Counted from the first letter of the stretch, positions 9,994-20,029 are shown. The stretch is 64,000 nt of DNA from Sphingobacterium micropteri (GCF_014692515.1 NZ_JACOIK010000010.1:1-64000), one strand, 5' to 3'. Notes: generated by a model not told the origin, from the sequence alone. Program-made: numbers and translations.

Positions 9994-10341
9994 TATTTCT
10001 CTTGTTCAAAAAATTAATTATCAATTTGTTGTGTAGACAAAAGCAACGAAAATGCCTTTTAGAGGAGAGTATTCCGACTGCTTTGTCGGAGTGCAAAGTT
10101 ACATTTTTTTTGATAAAAATATGTTTTTTTTAAAACTAATGTTTTTCTTTTGATACATTATGAATATGGAGTGACCCTATTTTAAAATACCGGTTTACCA
10201 GTATTTTTTTCGACGCTGTAGTTTTCTAGCTTTGTTTTATCCATTAATAACGATAGATCTTTATTGAAAGATATTAATGGAACAGTTTTTGATATTGGCA
10301 GTCAATAAAAAGAATTAGTATTTAATAAATTAAAAAAGATT
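9994..10341. other. Divergent intergenic region between carB and the outer-membrane barrel gene
   Basis: No reading frame is supported here. On the plus strand a perfect TAnnTTTG element (TAGCTTTG, 10228-10235) would start a transcript with a leader of about 100 nt for the downstream gene. That leader has a small hairpin (ATCTTT/AAAGAT at 10257-10272). A short stem CCGAC/GTCGG lies at about 10067-10082 in the carB leader side. No riboswitch was recognised. Confidence 0.5.
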
Positions 10342-10866
10342 ATGAGGAAAATTACGTTAGCTTTTGTTGCAGTATTATTTGCTGCTGGTGCTTTTGCGCA
10401 AGATTACAAAAATTCAATCGGTATCCGTTTTGGTAGTGGAGATTATGATTTGGTTTCTGCGGCTTTCAAAACGTTCTTAAATAACGGACCTGGTGCTCTG
10501 GAATTTGACTTAGGATTTAGAACCGATAAAAGTGGAGATCGCTATTTTGGTAACCAGTTGAAATGGACGAATGTATCCTTATCAGGAGCTTATCAACACC
10601 ATTTCCCGATTCCGAATGTGGAAGGATTTAAGTGGTTTGTAGGCGGTGGTGCTGTTTTGTCTAATACCTTTGTTAGCGGTGATTATGATATTGACGGAGG
10701 TTTTAATGCAGGTATTTTCCCTACGGGCGGTGTAGATTATAAATTGAAAAATGCGCCATTTGCTTTTTCGGCGGATGTTCGCCCTACTTTTCATATCGTA
10801 AATGGTTATGATTATTATAGTGGGTTCTATTTCAACGGAGGTTTAACGGCTCGTTATACATTCTAA
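10342..10866 (+). CDS. Small outer membrane beta-barrel protein, unknown role
   Basis: The protein has 174 residues and starts with a strong signal peptide, MRKITLAFVAVLFAAGAFAQ. The mature part alternates short amphipathic strands rich in Gly, Tyr, Phe and Asn (YKNSIGIRFGSG, GALEFDLGF, WTNVSLSGAYQHHF, FKWFVGGGAVL) and ends in TARYTF with a terminal aromatic residue. This is the usual C-terminal signal of outer-membrane barrels. Length suggests an eight-stranded barrel similar to OmpX/OmpW-like proteins. It is a single-gene unit with its own promoter element at 10228 and a terminator. The function is not known. Confidence 0.8.
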   Translation: MRKITLAFVAVLFAAGAFAQDYKNSIGIRFGSGDYDLVSAAFKTFLNNGPGALEFDLGFRTDKSGDRYFGNQLKWTNVSLSGAYQHHFPIPNVEGFKWFVGGGAVLSNTFVSGDYDIDGGFNAGIFPTGGVDYKLKNAPFAFSADVRPTFHIVNGYDYYSGFYFNGGLTARYTF

Positions 10867-10894
10867 GAAAAGATAACAATATTAATAGCTCAGG

Positions 10895-10924
10895 AAAAGA
10901 GATCCTTCATGGATCTCTTTTTTT
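10895..10924 (+). terminator. Intrinsic terminator after the barrel gene
   Basis: The stem AAAGAGATCC with GGATCTCTTT closes a short loop and is followed by more T residues. Confidence 0.92.
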
Positions 10925-11000
10925 ATATTTACGATGCCTTTATATTCAAAATGGGATAACCCTGACAATCCACCTACCTCTTTTTTAGGAGAATAATGTG

Positions 11001-11008
11001 TAACTTTG
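11001..11008 (+). promoter_or_regulatory. -7 element immediately before lipA
   Basis: TAACTTTG is a perfect match to TAnnTTTG and ends only 4 nt before the lipA ATG. If used, transcription would begin at or within the start codon, giving a leaderless or nearly leaderless mRNA. Confidence 0.5.
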
Positions 11009-11012
11009 TGAC

Positions 11013-11894
11013 ATGATTGAACTACCTGTAATTTCAGCGGCTGAAACACAACGTAAGCCAGATTGGTTGCGTGTGAAGTTACCTGTGGGTAAAGAATACC
11101 GTCATGTACGAAGCCTTGTGGATGAACACAAATTACACACCATATGTGAAAGTGGAAATTGTCCGAATATGGGGGAATGTTGGGGTGCAGGTACAGCTAC
11201 CTTTATGATATTGGGTAACATTTGTACGCGTTCTTGTTCGTTTTGTGCGGTGGCAACAGGTCGTCCTTTGGCTGTAGATATGGACGAACCGAATCGTGTG
11301 GCAACGTCAGTAAAGCTGATGCAGGTAAAACATTGTGTGATTACATCGGTGGATCGTGACGATTTAAAGGACGGAGGCTCTACGATATGGGCAGAAACGG
11401 TTAATGCCATTCGCCGGGAAAGTCCTGAAACGACTTTAGAGACGTTGATTCCTGATTTTAAGGGACAGTGGGATAATCTGGATCGCGTGTTAGCAGTGCG
11501 TCCGGAGGTTGTTTCGCATAACTTGGAAACAGTAAGAAGATTAACACGTGAAGTACGTATCCAAGCAAAATATGATCGTTCGTTGGAATGCCTACGTCGT
11601 ATATCCGAAGCAGGTTTACGGACGAAATCCGGTATTATGCTTGGTTTTGGAGAGACAGAGGAAGATGTTATCGAAGCGATGCAAGATTTATACAACGTAG
11701 GGGTGCATATTCTCACGGTGGGTCAATATCTGCAACCGACAAAAGCCCATCACCCTGTAGTGGAATGGATTACACCTGCTCAATTTGAAAAATATAAACA
11801 GATCGGTTTAGATATGGGTTTCAAATATGTTGAGTCGGGACCTTTGGTGCGTTCTTCCTATCACGCTGAAAAACATTTATTTGATATGCAGTAA
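11013..11894 (+). CDS. lipA: Lipoyl synthase
   Basis: LipA is a radical SAM enzyme that inserts two sulfur atoms into octanoyl groups on lipoyl domains of 2-oxoacid dehydrogenases and the glycine cleavage H protein. The 293-residue sequence has the auxiliary cluster cysteines C45, C50 and C56 ([12 protein letters not shown]), the radical SAM triad C71, C75 and C78 (CTRSCSFC) and the C-terminal RSSYHA motif at residues 280-285, whose serine ligates the auxiliary cluster. The motif set is complete. It is convergent with the amidohydrolase gene downstream, 11 bases away. lipB is not seen in the window. Confidence 0.97.
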   Translation: MIELPVISAAETQRKPDWLRVKLPVGKEYRHVRSLVDEHKLHTICESGNCPNMGECWGAGTATFMILGNICTRSCSFCAVATGRPLAVDMDEPNRVATSVKLMQVKHCVITSVDRDDLKDGGSTIWAETVNAIRRESPETTLETLIPDFKGQWDNLDRVLAVRPEVVSHNLETVRRLTREVRIQAKYDRSLECLRRISEAGLRTKSGIMLGFGETEEDVIEAMQDLYNVGVHILTVGQYLQPTKAHHPVVEWITPAQFEKYKQIGLDMGFKYVESGPLVRSSYHAEKHLFDMQ

Positions 11895-11905
11895 CTGTAT
11901 AGTAA

Positions 11906-13552
11906 TCATTGACGTAAAAAGACAGTTTCTCCTGCAATTACAGTGCGTAACGTTTTGATATCACGTAACTGATTATCGGGAGCTGTCATGATGTCCTCGT
12001 CCAATATAACGAAATCGGCATCTTTTCCACGTTCAATGCTACCGCGTTTCTTTTCTTGAAAGCAGGAGAAAGCTGCCCATATGGTCATCCCCCGCAACGC
12101 TTGTTCTCTTGTTATGGCGTTTTCAATTTGAAAGCCGCCAACTGGAAATCCATTTTTATCGACACGGGCTACAGCGGCATGAAAACCATATAGCGGATTG
12201 AAATGCTCCACAGGAAAATCACTTCCCAAAGCCAGTTTTCCGTACTGATCCAACAATGTATTATAAGCATAAGCACCTTTTATCCTGTCCGTGCCCAAAC
12301 GGCTTTCAGCCCAATACATGTCGGAAGTTGCATGAGTAGGTTGGACTGAAGGAATAATATGAAATTGGGCAAATTTTGAGAAATCATCAGGAGATACTAC
12401 CTGTGCATGCTCGATTCGCCATCTTTTCTTTTCGCCGTTTTTTAAATATTTACCATAGGTATCTAATATTAGTCTGTTTGCAGAGTCTCCGATAGCATGT
12501 GTGCTGATCTGGAAAGGTGTTCTGGCGATTCTTCTGATCATATCATCCAGTTCTTTTGGACTCTGCAAAAGAAATCCTTGTGAAAGGGAATCGTCGCTAT
12601 AAGGTTTAAGTAGGCAGGCCCCACGGGAACCCAATGCGCCATCAGCCATTAGCTTCACAGAACGAATAGTTAAACGTTCGGACTCATAGATCCCTTCCCG
12701 AATATACCGCTCAATATCGCGAGCATTTCCGCCAATCATCGCATAGTTTCTTATTTTTAAGGAGTCCTGCTGATAAAATTTCTTAAGGTGTTCCAATTCT
12801 TCCAAAGAAAGCCCTGCTTCCACGATAGACGTTAGTCCAACAGAAAACAAGGAATCTTGTGCTTTACGTAGTCCCCATAATAAATGGTGTTCCTCTAGTA
12901 CTGGAATATGACGGGACACTAATTCCATAGCGTTGTCTATTAATATGCCCGTCAAGTTACCCACGCTGTCGACAGCCATTAGGCCTCCCGGTACGGGGCG
13001 GGTGGTATCTAATTGTGCTAGATGCAATGCTTGACTGTTTACTAGCGCTGTATGATAATCGACGCGTGAAAGGAAAACCGGTGTTTCGGGGAAATATTTG
13101 TCTAGACTGTCTTTCGTTGGGAAACTTTTTTCTTCCCATAAATTCTGATCCCATCCACTTCCGATAATCCAGCGTTTATCTGGATTTTCTTGTTGATAAG
13201 TGACGAGTTTAGAGATGATTTCATCATAGGACTTTGTACCGCTAAGATTAACCTGTCCCAACATATCTGCCAACATTAAAAAGTGGGCGTGGGCATCATA
13301 AAAGCCAGGATAGATAGTTTTTCCACCGGCGTCGATAACTTCTTTTGCTACGTATTTTCCCCGGATTTCTGCCGAAGTACCTATATCCACAAATATTCCC
13401 CCTTTTATTGCAAATGCTTCTTTTTGAGAAAATACAGAATCTACCGTGTATACTTTTGCGTTATACACGATAAGATCGACCTCTTTATTTGTTGTACAGC
13501 GAACCATAAGAAACGATAAAGAAAGCAATAAGATGGCGTAAAACAGCTTCAT
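11906..13552 (-). CDS. Amidohydrolase family lipoprotein (YtcJ-like)
   Basis: This metal-dependent hydrolase of about 548 residues belongs to the amidohydrolase_3/YtcJ group. The chosen start gives a lipoprotein signal, MKLFYAILLLSLSFLMVRC, with lipidated Cys19. An in-frame ATG-less extension further upstream would run through the terminator of the neighbouring gene and spoil the signal. Metal-binding motifs include DAHAHFL near residue 85, VDYHTALVNSQAL, the conserved GALGSRGA block, STHAIGDSAN, WRIEHAQVV and GSDFPVE. The enzyme probably hydrolyses an amide or cyclic substrate in the periplasm; the substrate is unknown. Its stop lies 11 bases from the convergent lipA stop. Confidence 0.9.
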   Translation of the reverse strand: MKLFYAILLLSLSFLMVRCTTNKEVDLIVYNAKVYTVDSVFSQKEAFAIKGGIFVDIGTSAEIRGKYVAKEVIDAGGKTIYPGFYDAHAHFLMLADMLGQVNLSGTKSYDEIISKLVTYQQENPDKRWIIGSGWDQNLWEEKSFPTKDSLDKYFPETPVFLSRVDYHTALVNSQALHLAQLDTTRPVPGGLMAVDSVGNLTGILIDNAMELVSRHIPVLEEHHLLWGLRKAQDSLFSVGLTSIVEAGLSLEELEHLKKFYQQDSLKIRNYAMIGGNARDIERYIREGIYESERLTIRSVKLMADGALGSRGACLLKPYSDDSLSQGFLLQSPKELDDMIRRIARTPFQISTHAIGDSANRLILDTYGKYLKNGEKKRWRIEHAQVVSPDDFSKFAQFHIIPSVQPTHATSDMYWAESRLGTDRIKGAYAYNTLLDQYGKLALGSDFPVEHFNPLYGFHAAVARVDKNGFPVGGFQIENAITREQALRGMTIWAAFSCFQEKKRGSIERGKDADFVILDEDIMTAPDNQLRDIKTLRTVIAGETVFLRQ

Positions 13553-13589
13553 GGGACAACTTGTGGTTTTATAATATATGTTGCAAAAG

Positions 13590-13628
13590 AAAAAAGCTCT
13601 CCAATAGAACACAGGAGAGCCTTTTTTA
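13590..13628 (-). terminator. Intrinsic terminator of the bacilliredoxin gene
   Basis: The inverted repeat GCTCTCC/GGAGAGC is flanked by six A residues on its left, which read as a U tract on the minus strand. It lies just downstream of the bacilliredoxin stop and upstream of the amidohydrolase ATG, so the two minus-strand genes are probably separate transcripts. The right flank is also T-rich. Confidence 0.85.
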
Positions 13629-13650
13629 TTCAAAAATCAAAATGTGATGA

Positions 13651-14061
13651 TTAGCAGTACTCGTCGAAAGCAGCTATAAGATTATCTGCAATCATCTGTG
13701 CAGGTCGTCCTTCTATCATATGTCTTTCGATCATGTGTACCAATGTACCATCTTTGAACAAGGCCATCGCTGGTGAAGAAGGCGGATATGGAAGCATATA
13801 TTCTCGAGCTTTGTCCACGGCATCCTTTTCCATACCAGCAAAAACAGTTACCAATTTGCTCGGTTTCTTTCCATTTTCTACTGCATAACGTGCGGCAGGA
13901 CGCGCATTTGCTGCAGCACATCCACAAACAGAGTTAACCACCACAAATACAGTTCCTTCGGAAGGAATTGCTGTATCTACTTCTTCTACTGTTTTTAATT
14001 CCTCAAATCCCGCGTCTACCAACTCTTGGCGCATAGGAGCTACTAAATATTCCGGATACAT
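13651..14061 (-). CDS. BrxA/BrxB-type bacilliredoxin (YphP/YqiW family)
   Basis: The 136-residue thioredoxin-fold protein has the family's Cys-Gly-Cys active site, C46-G47-C48 in VVNSVCGCAAANARPA, in place of the usual CxxC. In Firmicutes these proteins remove bacillithiol from oxidised protein cysteines. Length and the surrounding sequence (YPEYLVAPMRQEL at the start, MIERHMIEGRPAQMIADNL near the end) fit the family along its whole length. Its presence suggests bacillithiol or a similar low-molecular-weight thiol in this organism, but no bacillithiol biosynthesis gene is in the window. It is transcribed alone, divergently from ahcY. Confidence 0.9.
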   Translation of the reverse strand: MYPEYLVAPMRQELVDAGFEELKTVEEVDTAIPSEGTVFVVVNSVCGCAAANARPAARYAVENGKKPSKLVTVFAGMEKDAVDKAREYMLPYPPSSPAMALFKDGTLVHMIERHMIEGRPAQMIADNLIAAFDEYC

Positions 14062-14217
14062 CTTTCTTTCTCTTTATAAATAAAAGTTAAAATACAGGCA
14101 GGAGATTAACATGCATACATCTCGTTGCCGTTTAACAAAGATAACGGATTATCCGTCGCCAATCAAGAGATTATCCTCAAGATAATGTCAGATTTAAGGG
14201 AATATTAGGACTATCTT

Positions 14218-14248
14218 TTTGATTTGAGTTGGGTATCAGCTATTTTTG
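14218..14248 (+). promoter_or_regulatory. Promoter of ahcY
   Basis: TTTG at 14218-14221 and TATTTTTG at 14241-14248 match both the -33 and -7 boxes of the Bacteroidota housekeeping sigma factor, with a 19-bp spacer. The predicted leader is about 20 nt. This is one of the best promoters in the window. Confidence 0.75.
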
Positions 14249-14274
14249 TATTTCTTTAAAAAAATTAGAATAAT

Positions 14275-15591
14275 ATGTCAACAGTTGAAACAACGTATGT
14301 TCCTTACAAAGTAAAAGACATTTCTTTAGCGGAGTGGGGAAGAAAAGAAATAGAATTGGCGGAAGCCGAAATGCCCGGCTTGATGAGCCTGCGCCAAGAA
14401 TACGGATCTTCTAAGCCATTAAAAGGTGCTCGGATTGCGGGTTGTTTACACATGACGATACAAACAGCTGTATTGATAGAGACTTTGGTGGAATTGGGGG
14501 CCGAGGTGAGTTGGTCGTCGTGTAATATCTTTTCGACGCAGGATCATGCTGCAGCTGCTATTGCCGCAGCTGGCATCCCGGTTTATGCCTGGAAAGGATT
14601 AACGGAAGAAGAGTTTAATTGGTGTATCGAGCAAACGTTATTTTTCGGAGAAGAACGTAAACCATTGAACATGATTTTAGACGATGGTGGAGATTTAACA
14701 AATATGGTGTTTGATAAATTTCCCGAGTTAATTGACGAAATTAAAGGATTATCGGAAGAGACAACTACCGGTGTTCACCGTCTTTATGAGCGATATAAAA
14801 AAGGTACGTTACATTTGCCGGCAATTAATGTAAACGACTCTGTGACAAAATCGAAATTTGATAATAAATATGGGTGTCGTGAATCGTTAGTAGATGCTAT
14901 TCGTCGTGCGACCGATCTGATGTTAGCCGGAAAAATCGCAGTCGTAGCGGGGTATGGTGACGTGGGGAAAGGATCAGCCGAATCATTGCGTTCGGCAGGT
15001 GTGCGTGTTATCGTCACGGAAATTGATCCAATCTGCGCATTGCAAGCTGCAATGGAAGGCTTTGAAGTGAAGAAAATGGCAGATGCAGTAAAAGAAGCCA
15101 ATATCGTTGTTACCACGACCGGTAATAAAGATATTATTCGTGCGGATCATTTTAAAGCAATGAAAGATAAAACGGTAGTGTGTAATATCGGACACTTTGA
15201 TAACGAAATTGATGTTGCTTGGTTAAATAATAATTATGGCGATACAAAAGTGGAGATAAAACCGCAAGTGGATAAGTATACGGTAGATGGGAAAGATATT
15301 ATCTTATTGGCAGAAGGTCGTTTGGTGAATTTGGGCTGTGCAACTGGCCACCCGTCTTTTGTGATGTCAAATTCATTTACCAACCAAACATTAGCACAGA
15401 TTGAGTTGTGGACGAACAACGGTCAATATGAGAAAAAAGTGTATACGCTCCCTAAGCATTTAGATGAAAAAGTGGCACGTTTGCACTTAGCACATATCGG
15501 TGTAGAACTGGATACCCTAACGGAAGACCAAGCTGCTTATATTGGAGTAACTGTGGAAGGGCCATATAAACCCGAAGCGTATCGTTATTAA
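14275..15591 (+). CDS. ahcY: Adenosylhomocysteinase (S-adenosylhomocysteine hydrolase)
   Basis: AhcY reversibly splits S-adenosylhomocysteine into adenosine and homocysteine, relieving product inhibition of methyltransferases. The 438-residue protein shows [30 protein letters not shown], the catalytic [22 protein letters not shown] block, the NAD-binding [17 protein letters not shown] turn and the C-terminal [10 protein letters not shown] that closes the neighbouring active site. NAD stays tightly bound in this family. It has its own promoter and terminator. No SAH or SAM riboswitch was recognised in its short leader. Confidence 0.98.
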   Translation: MSTVETTYVPYKVKDISLAEWGRKEIELAEAEMPGLMSLRQEYGSSKPLKGARIAGCLHMTIQTAVLIETLVELGAEVSWSSCNIFSTQDHAAAAIAAAGIPVYAWKGLTEEEFNWCIEQTLFFGEERKPLNMILDDGGDLTNMVFDKFPELIDEIKGLSEETTTGVHRLYERYKKGTLHLPAINVNDSVTKSKFDNKYGCRESLVDAIRRATDLMLAGKIAVVAGYGDVGKGSAESLRSAGVRVIVTEIDPICALQAAMEGFEVKKMADAVKEANIVVTTTGNKDIIRADHFKAMKDKTVVCNIGHFDNEIDVAWLNNNYGDTKVEIKPQVDKYTVDGKDIILLAEGRLVNLGCATGHPSFVMSNSFTNQTLAQIELWTNNGQYEKKVYTLPKHLDEKVARLHLAHIGVELDTLTEDQAAYIGVTVEGPYKPEAYRY

Positions 15592-15607
15592 GAAAGGTAA
15601 CGAAATA

Positions 15608-15641
15608 AAAAATCCTGTCGGATATCCGACAGGATTTTTTT
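15608..15641 (+). terminator. Intrinsic terminator of ahcY
   Basis: A 13-bp inverted repeat (AATCCTGTCGGAT and its complement, 15611-15636) is followed by at least six T residues. Confidence 0.93.
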
Positions 15642-15652
15642 ATCTTTAGTGT

Positions 15653-16120
15653 ATGAGAATATGGAAAATGACGCTTCCTATAATGCTGATGCTGTGCTTA
15701 GCGTCTTGTTCTTTTTTGTATCCGATAATACTTGTAAACCAAATGGATAAGGATCTCGTATTTGAAGCTACGTTCAAGAATATAGCCGATACTTCTCAAT
15801 TGCATTTGACATATGTAGCCACGGCTGATTTAGATGATGAATACAAATATGCCGAACGTCATAGCAGAGACCAAAAGTTGCCTTACCAATTACTAGAGCA
15901 TGATAAGATTCAGTTCATTATTCCTGCGGACTATACTGTACGCATTATTTCCAGAAGAAATGGAAGGCCTGATTACTTTAAAGAATGTAAAATTACAGTT
16001 GATGAGAAGCAGCTGGTGTTAGATGGTGAGGCGTTACAGGGTATGCTGAAACGCAGGCGAAGTTTTGACATTATAGGGATGAAGAAGTATCTTAAAATAA
16101 ATCGTGCCCTATTTCGCTAG
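15653..16120 (+). CDS. Hypothetical lipoprotein
   Basis: This 155-residue protein has a lipoprotein signal, MRIWKMTLPIMLMLCLASC, with lipidated Cys19. The mature part has mixed charge with predicted strands (LVFEATFKNIADTSQLHLTYVAT, DKIQFIIPADYTVRIISRR) and ends in a basic tail, and I recognise no domain. A TATCTTTA element (15641-15648) sits 4 nt before the ATG, right after the ahcY terminator, so the mRNA may be nearly leaderless. The 3' end overlaps the convergent kinase-like gene by 12 bases. The function is unknown. Confidence 0.7.
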   Translation: MRIWKMTLPIMLMLCLASCSFLYPIILVNQMDKDLVFEATFKNIADTSQLHLTYVATADLDDEYKYAERHSRDQKLPYQLLEHDKIQFIIPADYTVRIISRRNGRPDYFKECKITVDEKQLVLDGEALQGMLKRRRSFDIIGMKKYLKINRALFR

Positions 16121-16630
16121 CGATATAAAATCTACAGCATTTATACCATTTTTTAACCGTTCATCACCTATTCCCGAAATAATTTTATATGAAGCGTGCA
16201 ACGCTTCCAATTCTTGTTTCCAAATACGTATGAAATGTTCTCGTTGCTGGGGAAAATCCCGTAACGGGTCATCTTCCCATGGCAGATCAATGTCCATAAG
16301 TAAATAAAAATCGTATTTTCTAGTTTTGATTTCGTTCGTCACTTCTTTGGGAGTGTCGCCAAAAAGATGGTCGCACCAAATTTTTACAGTTAGCATCGTG
16401 GTATCACAAACCAGTACATTGTTTTTTGCTAAAGGAATCAACGCCTCTTCTAGTGCGATCTGCCCGTAAAACATATTCACTTCATCTTGTAACGTATATT
16501 TTCTGTTGAGATTTCTGCAATAATAGCGGGCATATTCCGGTACACATATTGTGCCGAGTATCTGTGCGAGATGCTGTGCCATTGTTGATTTTCCGGTGGA
16601 TTCGGGACCGACAACAGCAATTTTCTTCAT
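16109..16630 (-). CDS. NadR-like P-loop kinase (AAA_28, ribosylnicotinamide kinase-like)
   Basis: The roughly 173-residue protein begins MKKIAVVGPESTGKSTMAQH, a Walker A motif with the ESTGKST signature of the NadR C-terminal kinase domain, followed by VPEYARYYCR, which in NadR lies at the substrate site. DIDLPWEDDPLRDFP further on matches the family as well. NadR kinases phosphorylate nicotinamide riboside to NMN. The NMN adenylyltransferase and HTH domains of full NadR are absent, so this is a stand-alone kinase. An upstream in-frame TTG adds only three residues; the ATG is preferred. Substrate specificity is inferred. Confidence 0.8.
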   Translation of the reverse strand: MKKIAVVGPESTGKSTMAQHLAQILGTICVPEYARYYCRNLNRKYTLQDEVNMFYGQIALEEALIPLAKNNVLVCDTTMLTVKIWCDHLFGDTPKEVTNEIKTRKYDFYLLMDIDLPWEDDPLRDFPQQREHFIRIWKQELEALHASYKIISGIGDERLKNGINAVDFISLAK

Positions 16631-16691
16631 ATCAATCAAAGTATAATCGTTTTTACAATTATACTAAAACCTGCCGAAAGAATCTAATCGA

Positions 16692-17165
16692 CTATTGTAC
16701 CATTTTATTGGCACAATTTGTACTGGCGAATGACTCTGGCTTAGCACGGAATTGAAATCCCATGCCCATAATATATCCCATCGCTTCTTTTAGTGCGATA
16801 TTAGATTCGAAATTGGGATTAGTGTTAATATCTGCGTGCACTTCAAGGTCGATATGGTATTGGTCAAGAAGTGGACATAATTGGTAAGCGACATCGATAG
16901 ACTTTTGGACTTCGGTAAGCATACGTTCTTTAATACGTAGCCGACGGGTGATTTTGTCGCGGTTGATGAACATGAAACCACCTTTATATTCACGCAGGAA
17001 GACAATGACGGTGGCAAATTCAACTATTCCTCGCTTTACTTGCGAATCTGTACCTATGTACACCTTTAGTTTATTGCCAAGGTGGGTTTCCCGTTGGATA
17101 ATGTCTTCAACAGCATCGTTGATGGACGTGCGGATCTTTTCGCCATTGTATTTTTGCCAAACCAT
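16692..17165 (-). CDS. YkuK-type ribonuclease H-like protein (DUF458)
   Basis: This 157-residue protein matches the DUF458/YkuK family in length and pattern. The N-terminal half holds a KVYIGTDSQVKRGIVEFATVIV strand pair with an acidic residue resembling the first RNase H-fold catalytic Asp. VHADINTNPNFESN provides further conserved acidic residues, and the end has GYIMGMGFQFRAKPESFASTNCANKM. Members have an RNase H-like fold and no firmly established role; a nuclease activity on structured nucleic acid is plausible. It may share a transcript with the kinase-like gene downstream (61-bp gap). Confidence 0.8.
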   Translation of the reverse strand: MVWQKYNGEKIRTSINDAVEDIIQRETHLGNKLKVYIGTDSQVKRGIVEFATVIVFLREYKGGFMFINRDKITRRLRIKERMLTEVQKSIDVAYQLCPLLDQYHIDLEVHADINTNPNFESNIALKEAMGYIMGMGFQFRAKPESFASTNCANKMVQ

Positions 17166-17249
17166 AGTTGATGATATTTTTGAATAAAAATAATGTTATG
17201 TTGTTCATTTTGTGTTAATTGCGTTTTATGTTTTTGTTATAATATTAAA

Positions 17250-17894
17250 CTATTCTTTATTCCCATAGGCTAAATCACCTGCGTCGCCTAGTCCTGGAAC
17301 AATATAGGACTTGGATGTCATTTCATTGTCTACATCGCCTACCCAAAGGTGGGCTTCGGGGAGAAACGCACGTACATGCTGGAGTCCCTCTTCCGAGGCA
17401 ATGGCAACTGCTATATGAAGCTCCTTGATGTTGTATTCGGCGAGTAAATCTTTACAGCAAAGCACCAAACTTCGTCCCGTTGCGAGCATGGGATCTGCCA
17501 TAATGAGGATCCGCTCATCAAGATTAGGTGTGTTGACGTATTTTTTGTGTACTTCCATTTCCCCGCTTTTTTTGGTATGTCTGTACGCGGCAAAAAAAGC
17601 ACTATCGGCGTGATCAAACACATTTAACATACCTTGATGGAAAGGTAAACCTGCCCGCATGATAGTTGCTAAAATGGGCTGCTCTTGCAAAATTTGGTGA
17701 GATGCAATTCCTAATGGTGTTTGGACGGTTACAGGTTCGTAATCCAGTGTTTTACTTATCTCATAGGCAATAATTTCTCCCAGACGTTCTAAATTCCGTC
17801 TAAAGCGCATCCGGTCTTGTTGAATGTTAATATCTCGCAATTCCACTAAATAGTGGTTGGCAATGCTATTTTCTTTGGTCAGAATTGTCACCAT
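17250..17894 (-). CDS. upp: Uracil phosphoribosyltransferase
   Basis: Upp salvages uracil to UMP with PRPP. The 214-residue protein carries the family's LVPILRAGL equivalent (ATIMRAGLPFHQGM), the PRPP-binding loop ILIMADPMLATGRSL near residue 130 and the uracil-site C-terminus PGLGDAGDLAYGNKE. It is a little longer at the N-terminus than E. coli Upp, as is common in Bacteroidota. It stands alone on the minus strand; the divergent uvrB start is 82 bases away. Confidence 0.95.
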   Translation of the reverse strand: MVTILTKENSIANHYLVELRDINIQQDRMRFRRNLERLGEIIAYEISKTLDYEPVTVQTPLGIASHQILQEQPILATIMRAGLPFHQGMLNVFDHADSAFFAAYRHTKKSGEMEVHKKYVNTPNLDERILIMADPMLATGRSLVLCCKDLLAEYNIKELHIAVAIASEEGLQHVRAFLPEAHLWVGDVDNEMTSKSYIVPGLGDAGDLAYGNKE

Positions 17895-17976
17895 AGCTGT
17901 ATATTTGATAGCAGCAATTTAGTAAATTAAGTGCCTTTTTCCTAACTTTATATTTCCATAAACGGAAGATTCTTTC

Positions 17977-20019
17977 ATGAAATTCAAATTGACATCAGAA
18001 TACAGACCTACGGGAGACCAGCCACAAGCTATCAAGGAATTAGTATTAGGGATAGCACAGCAGGATCAATATCAGACTTTACTAGGTGTGACGGGTTCGG
18101 GAAAAACATTTACGATTGCTAATGTTATACAGGAGACGCAGCGTCCGACACTTATTTTAAGTCATAATAAAACCTTGGCTGCGCAGCTTTACGGAGAATT
18201 TAAGCAGTTTTTTCCTGAAAATTCAGTCAACTATTTTGTGTCTTATTATGATTACTATCAACCAGAAGCTTTTATAGCTTCTTCGAATACGTATATCGAG
18301 AAAGATTTGGCCATAAACGAAGAGATTGAAAAACTACGTTTGGCAACGACTTCTGCGTTAATGTCGGGACGCCGAGACGTCATTGTCGTGTCTTCCGTAT
18401 CTTGTATATATGGTATGGGGAATCCGGATGATTTTTCACGTTCCATTTTTCGTTTTTCGGTAGGGATAACTATCAGTAGAAATGCATTTCTGCATCGATT
18501 GGTGGAAATACTCTATGCGCGGACAACGAGTGATTTTAAACGTGGAACCTTTCGGGTGAAAGGGGATGTTGTGGACGTGTTTCCGGCTTATTTGGACCAT
18601 GCTTTTCGGATTTCTTTTTTTGGAGACGAAATTGACGAGCTAAGCGAAATTGATCCTGTTTCGGGACAAACAATTTCCAAAATGGAAGACGTCGCCTTGT
18701 TTCCTGCAAATTTGTTTGTAACTCCCAAGGAGAAATTTACCCAATCTATTTGGGCTATACAAGAGGAACTCGAACAGCGTAAGGCACAGTTGGAAGGAGA
18801 CGGGAAATTGTTGGAAGCTAAACGCCTGGAAGAGCGTGTGAATTACGATTTAGAGATGATGCGGGAACTGGGTTACTGTTCCGGTATTGAGAATTATTCT
18901 CGTTTTTTTGATGGACGCCAAGCAGGTATGCGACCATTCTGTCTATTAGATTATTTTCCAGAGGACTATCTTTTAGTGATAGATGAAAGTCATGTTACCT
19001 TGCCTCAACTGCGGGCTATGTATGGTGGTGACCGTTCGCGAAAAATTTCGTTAGTTGAGCACGGATTTCGATTACCTGCAGCATTAGATAATCGGCCCCT
19101 TAACTTTCCGGAATTTGAATCGTTAACAAACCAAACGATTTATGTTTCGGCAACGCCGGGCGATTATGAATTGCAACAAACCGAGGGTGTGGTGGTAGAG
19201 CAGGTTATTCGTCCTACTGGTTTGTTGGATCCCATTATTGAAGTACACCCCGCCATTAATCAGGTGGATGATTTTCTGGAAGAAGTAGATAAGACAATCA
19301 AAGAGGGCGGACGTGTGTTGGCAACTACATTGACCAAGCGCATGGCGGAAGAATTGACCAAATATATGAGCCGATTGCATATTAAGGTACGTTATATCCA
19401 CTCCGAAATAAAGACATTAGAACGCGTAGAAATCTTGCGCGGGCTGCGATTGGGCGAATTTGATGTATTAGTAGGTGTGAACCTTCTGCGTGAAGGACTG
19501 GATCTGCCAGAGGTAACCTTAGTGGCTATTTTAGATGCGGATAAAGAAGGATTTCTACGATCCGAGCGGTCATTGATCCAGACTATCGGTCGGGCGGCTC
19601 GTAACGATAAGGGGCGCGTTATTATGTATGCCGATCAAATGACGGAGAGTATGCGGGTGACGATTGAGGAGACCAACCGACGACGAGAAAAACAAATTGC
19701 TTATAACGAGGAGCATGGAATCGTGCCACGAACAGTAGGCAAAACGCGGGATGAGATTTTAGAACAGACTTCGGTGGCTGATTTTAAACCGGGTGAGGCT
19801 AAAGCTTATGTAGAACCTGATTCGGCAGCACTTCTAGCGGCTGACCCCGTAATGGAATATTTAGGTCATAAAGAGATGAAAAAGGCAATCGATAACGTCC
19901 GAAAAAAAATGGAAAGAGCGGCGAAAGATTTGGATTTTCTGGAAGCCGCAAAGCTGCGTGACGAAATGTTCGCTATGGAGAAACTATATAAGGAACGATT
20001 TGGAGAAGAAATAATGTAA
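17977..20019 (+). CDS. uvrB: Excinuclease ABC subunit B
   Basis: UvrB is the damage-verifying helicase-like subunit of nucleotide excision repair and acts with UvrA and UvrC (uvrC is at 28.8 kb). The 680-residue protein has Walker [11 protein letters not shown] at residues 37-46, the beta-hairpin region [11 protein letters not shown], the DESH box [11 protein letters not shown] and helicase motif [16 protein letters not shown] motif for UvrC contact lies at the C-terminus ([14 protein letters not shown]). A TAACTTTA element at 17943-17950 fits a -7 box with one mismatch and would give a leader of about 20 nt. Confidence 0.98.
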   Translation: MKFKLTSEYRPTGDQPQAIKELVLGIAQQDQYQTLLGVTGSGKTFTIANVIQETQRPTLILSHNKTLAAQLYGEFKQFFPENSVNYFVSYYDYYQPEAFIASSNTYIEKDLAINEEIEKLRLATTSALMSGRRDVIVVSSVSCIYGMGNPDDFSRSIFRFSVGITISRNAFLHRLVEILYARTTSDFKRGTFRVKGDVVDVFPAYLDHAFRISFFGDEIDELSEIDPVSGQTISKMEDVALFPANLFVTPKEKFTQSIWAIQEELEQRKAQLEGDGKLLEAKRLEERVNYDLEMMRELGYCSGIENYSRFFDGRQAGMRPFCLLDYFPEDYLLVIDESHVTLPQLRAMYGGDRSRKISLVEHGFRLPAALDNRPLNFPEFESLTNQTIYVSATPGDYELQQTEGVVVEQVIRPTGLLDPIIEVHPAINQVDDFLEEVDKTIKEGGRVLATTLTKRMAEELTKYMSRLHIKVRYIHSEIKTLERVEILRGLRLGEFDVLVGVNLLREGLDLPEVTLVAILDADKEGFLRSERSLIQTIGRAARNDKGRVIMYADQMTESMRVTIEETNRRREKQIAYNEEHGIVPRTVGKTRDEILEQTSVADFKPGEAKAYVEPDSAALLAADPVMEYLGHKEMKKAIDNVRKKMERAAKDLDFLEAAKLRDEMFAMEKLYKERFGEEIM

Positions 20020-20029
20020 CGATTTTACG

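Noticed and set aside
11102..11716. Minus-strand open frame of 204 codons
   Set aside because: It lies entirely antisense to lipA, which has all its catalytic motifs. It has no recognisable domain or start signals.
13553..13633. N-terminal extension of the amidohydrolase
   Set aside because: It runs through the terminator of the upstream bacilliredoxin gene and would place a polar stretch before a good lipoprotein signal.
14062..14274. SAM or SAH riboswitch upstream of ahcY
   Set aside because: The transcript predicted from the well-matched promoter has a leader of only about 20 nt, and no riboswitch core was recognised. Short palindromes in the gap lie upstream of the promoter.
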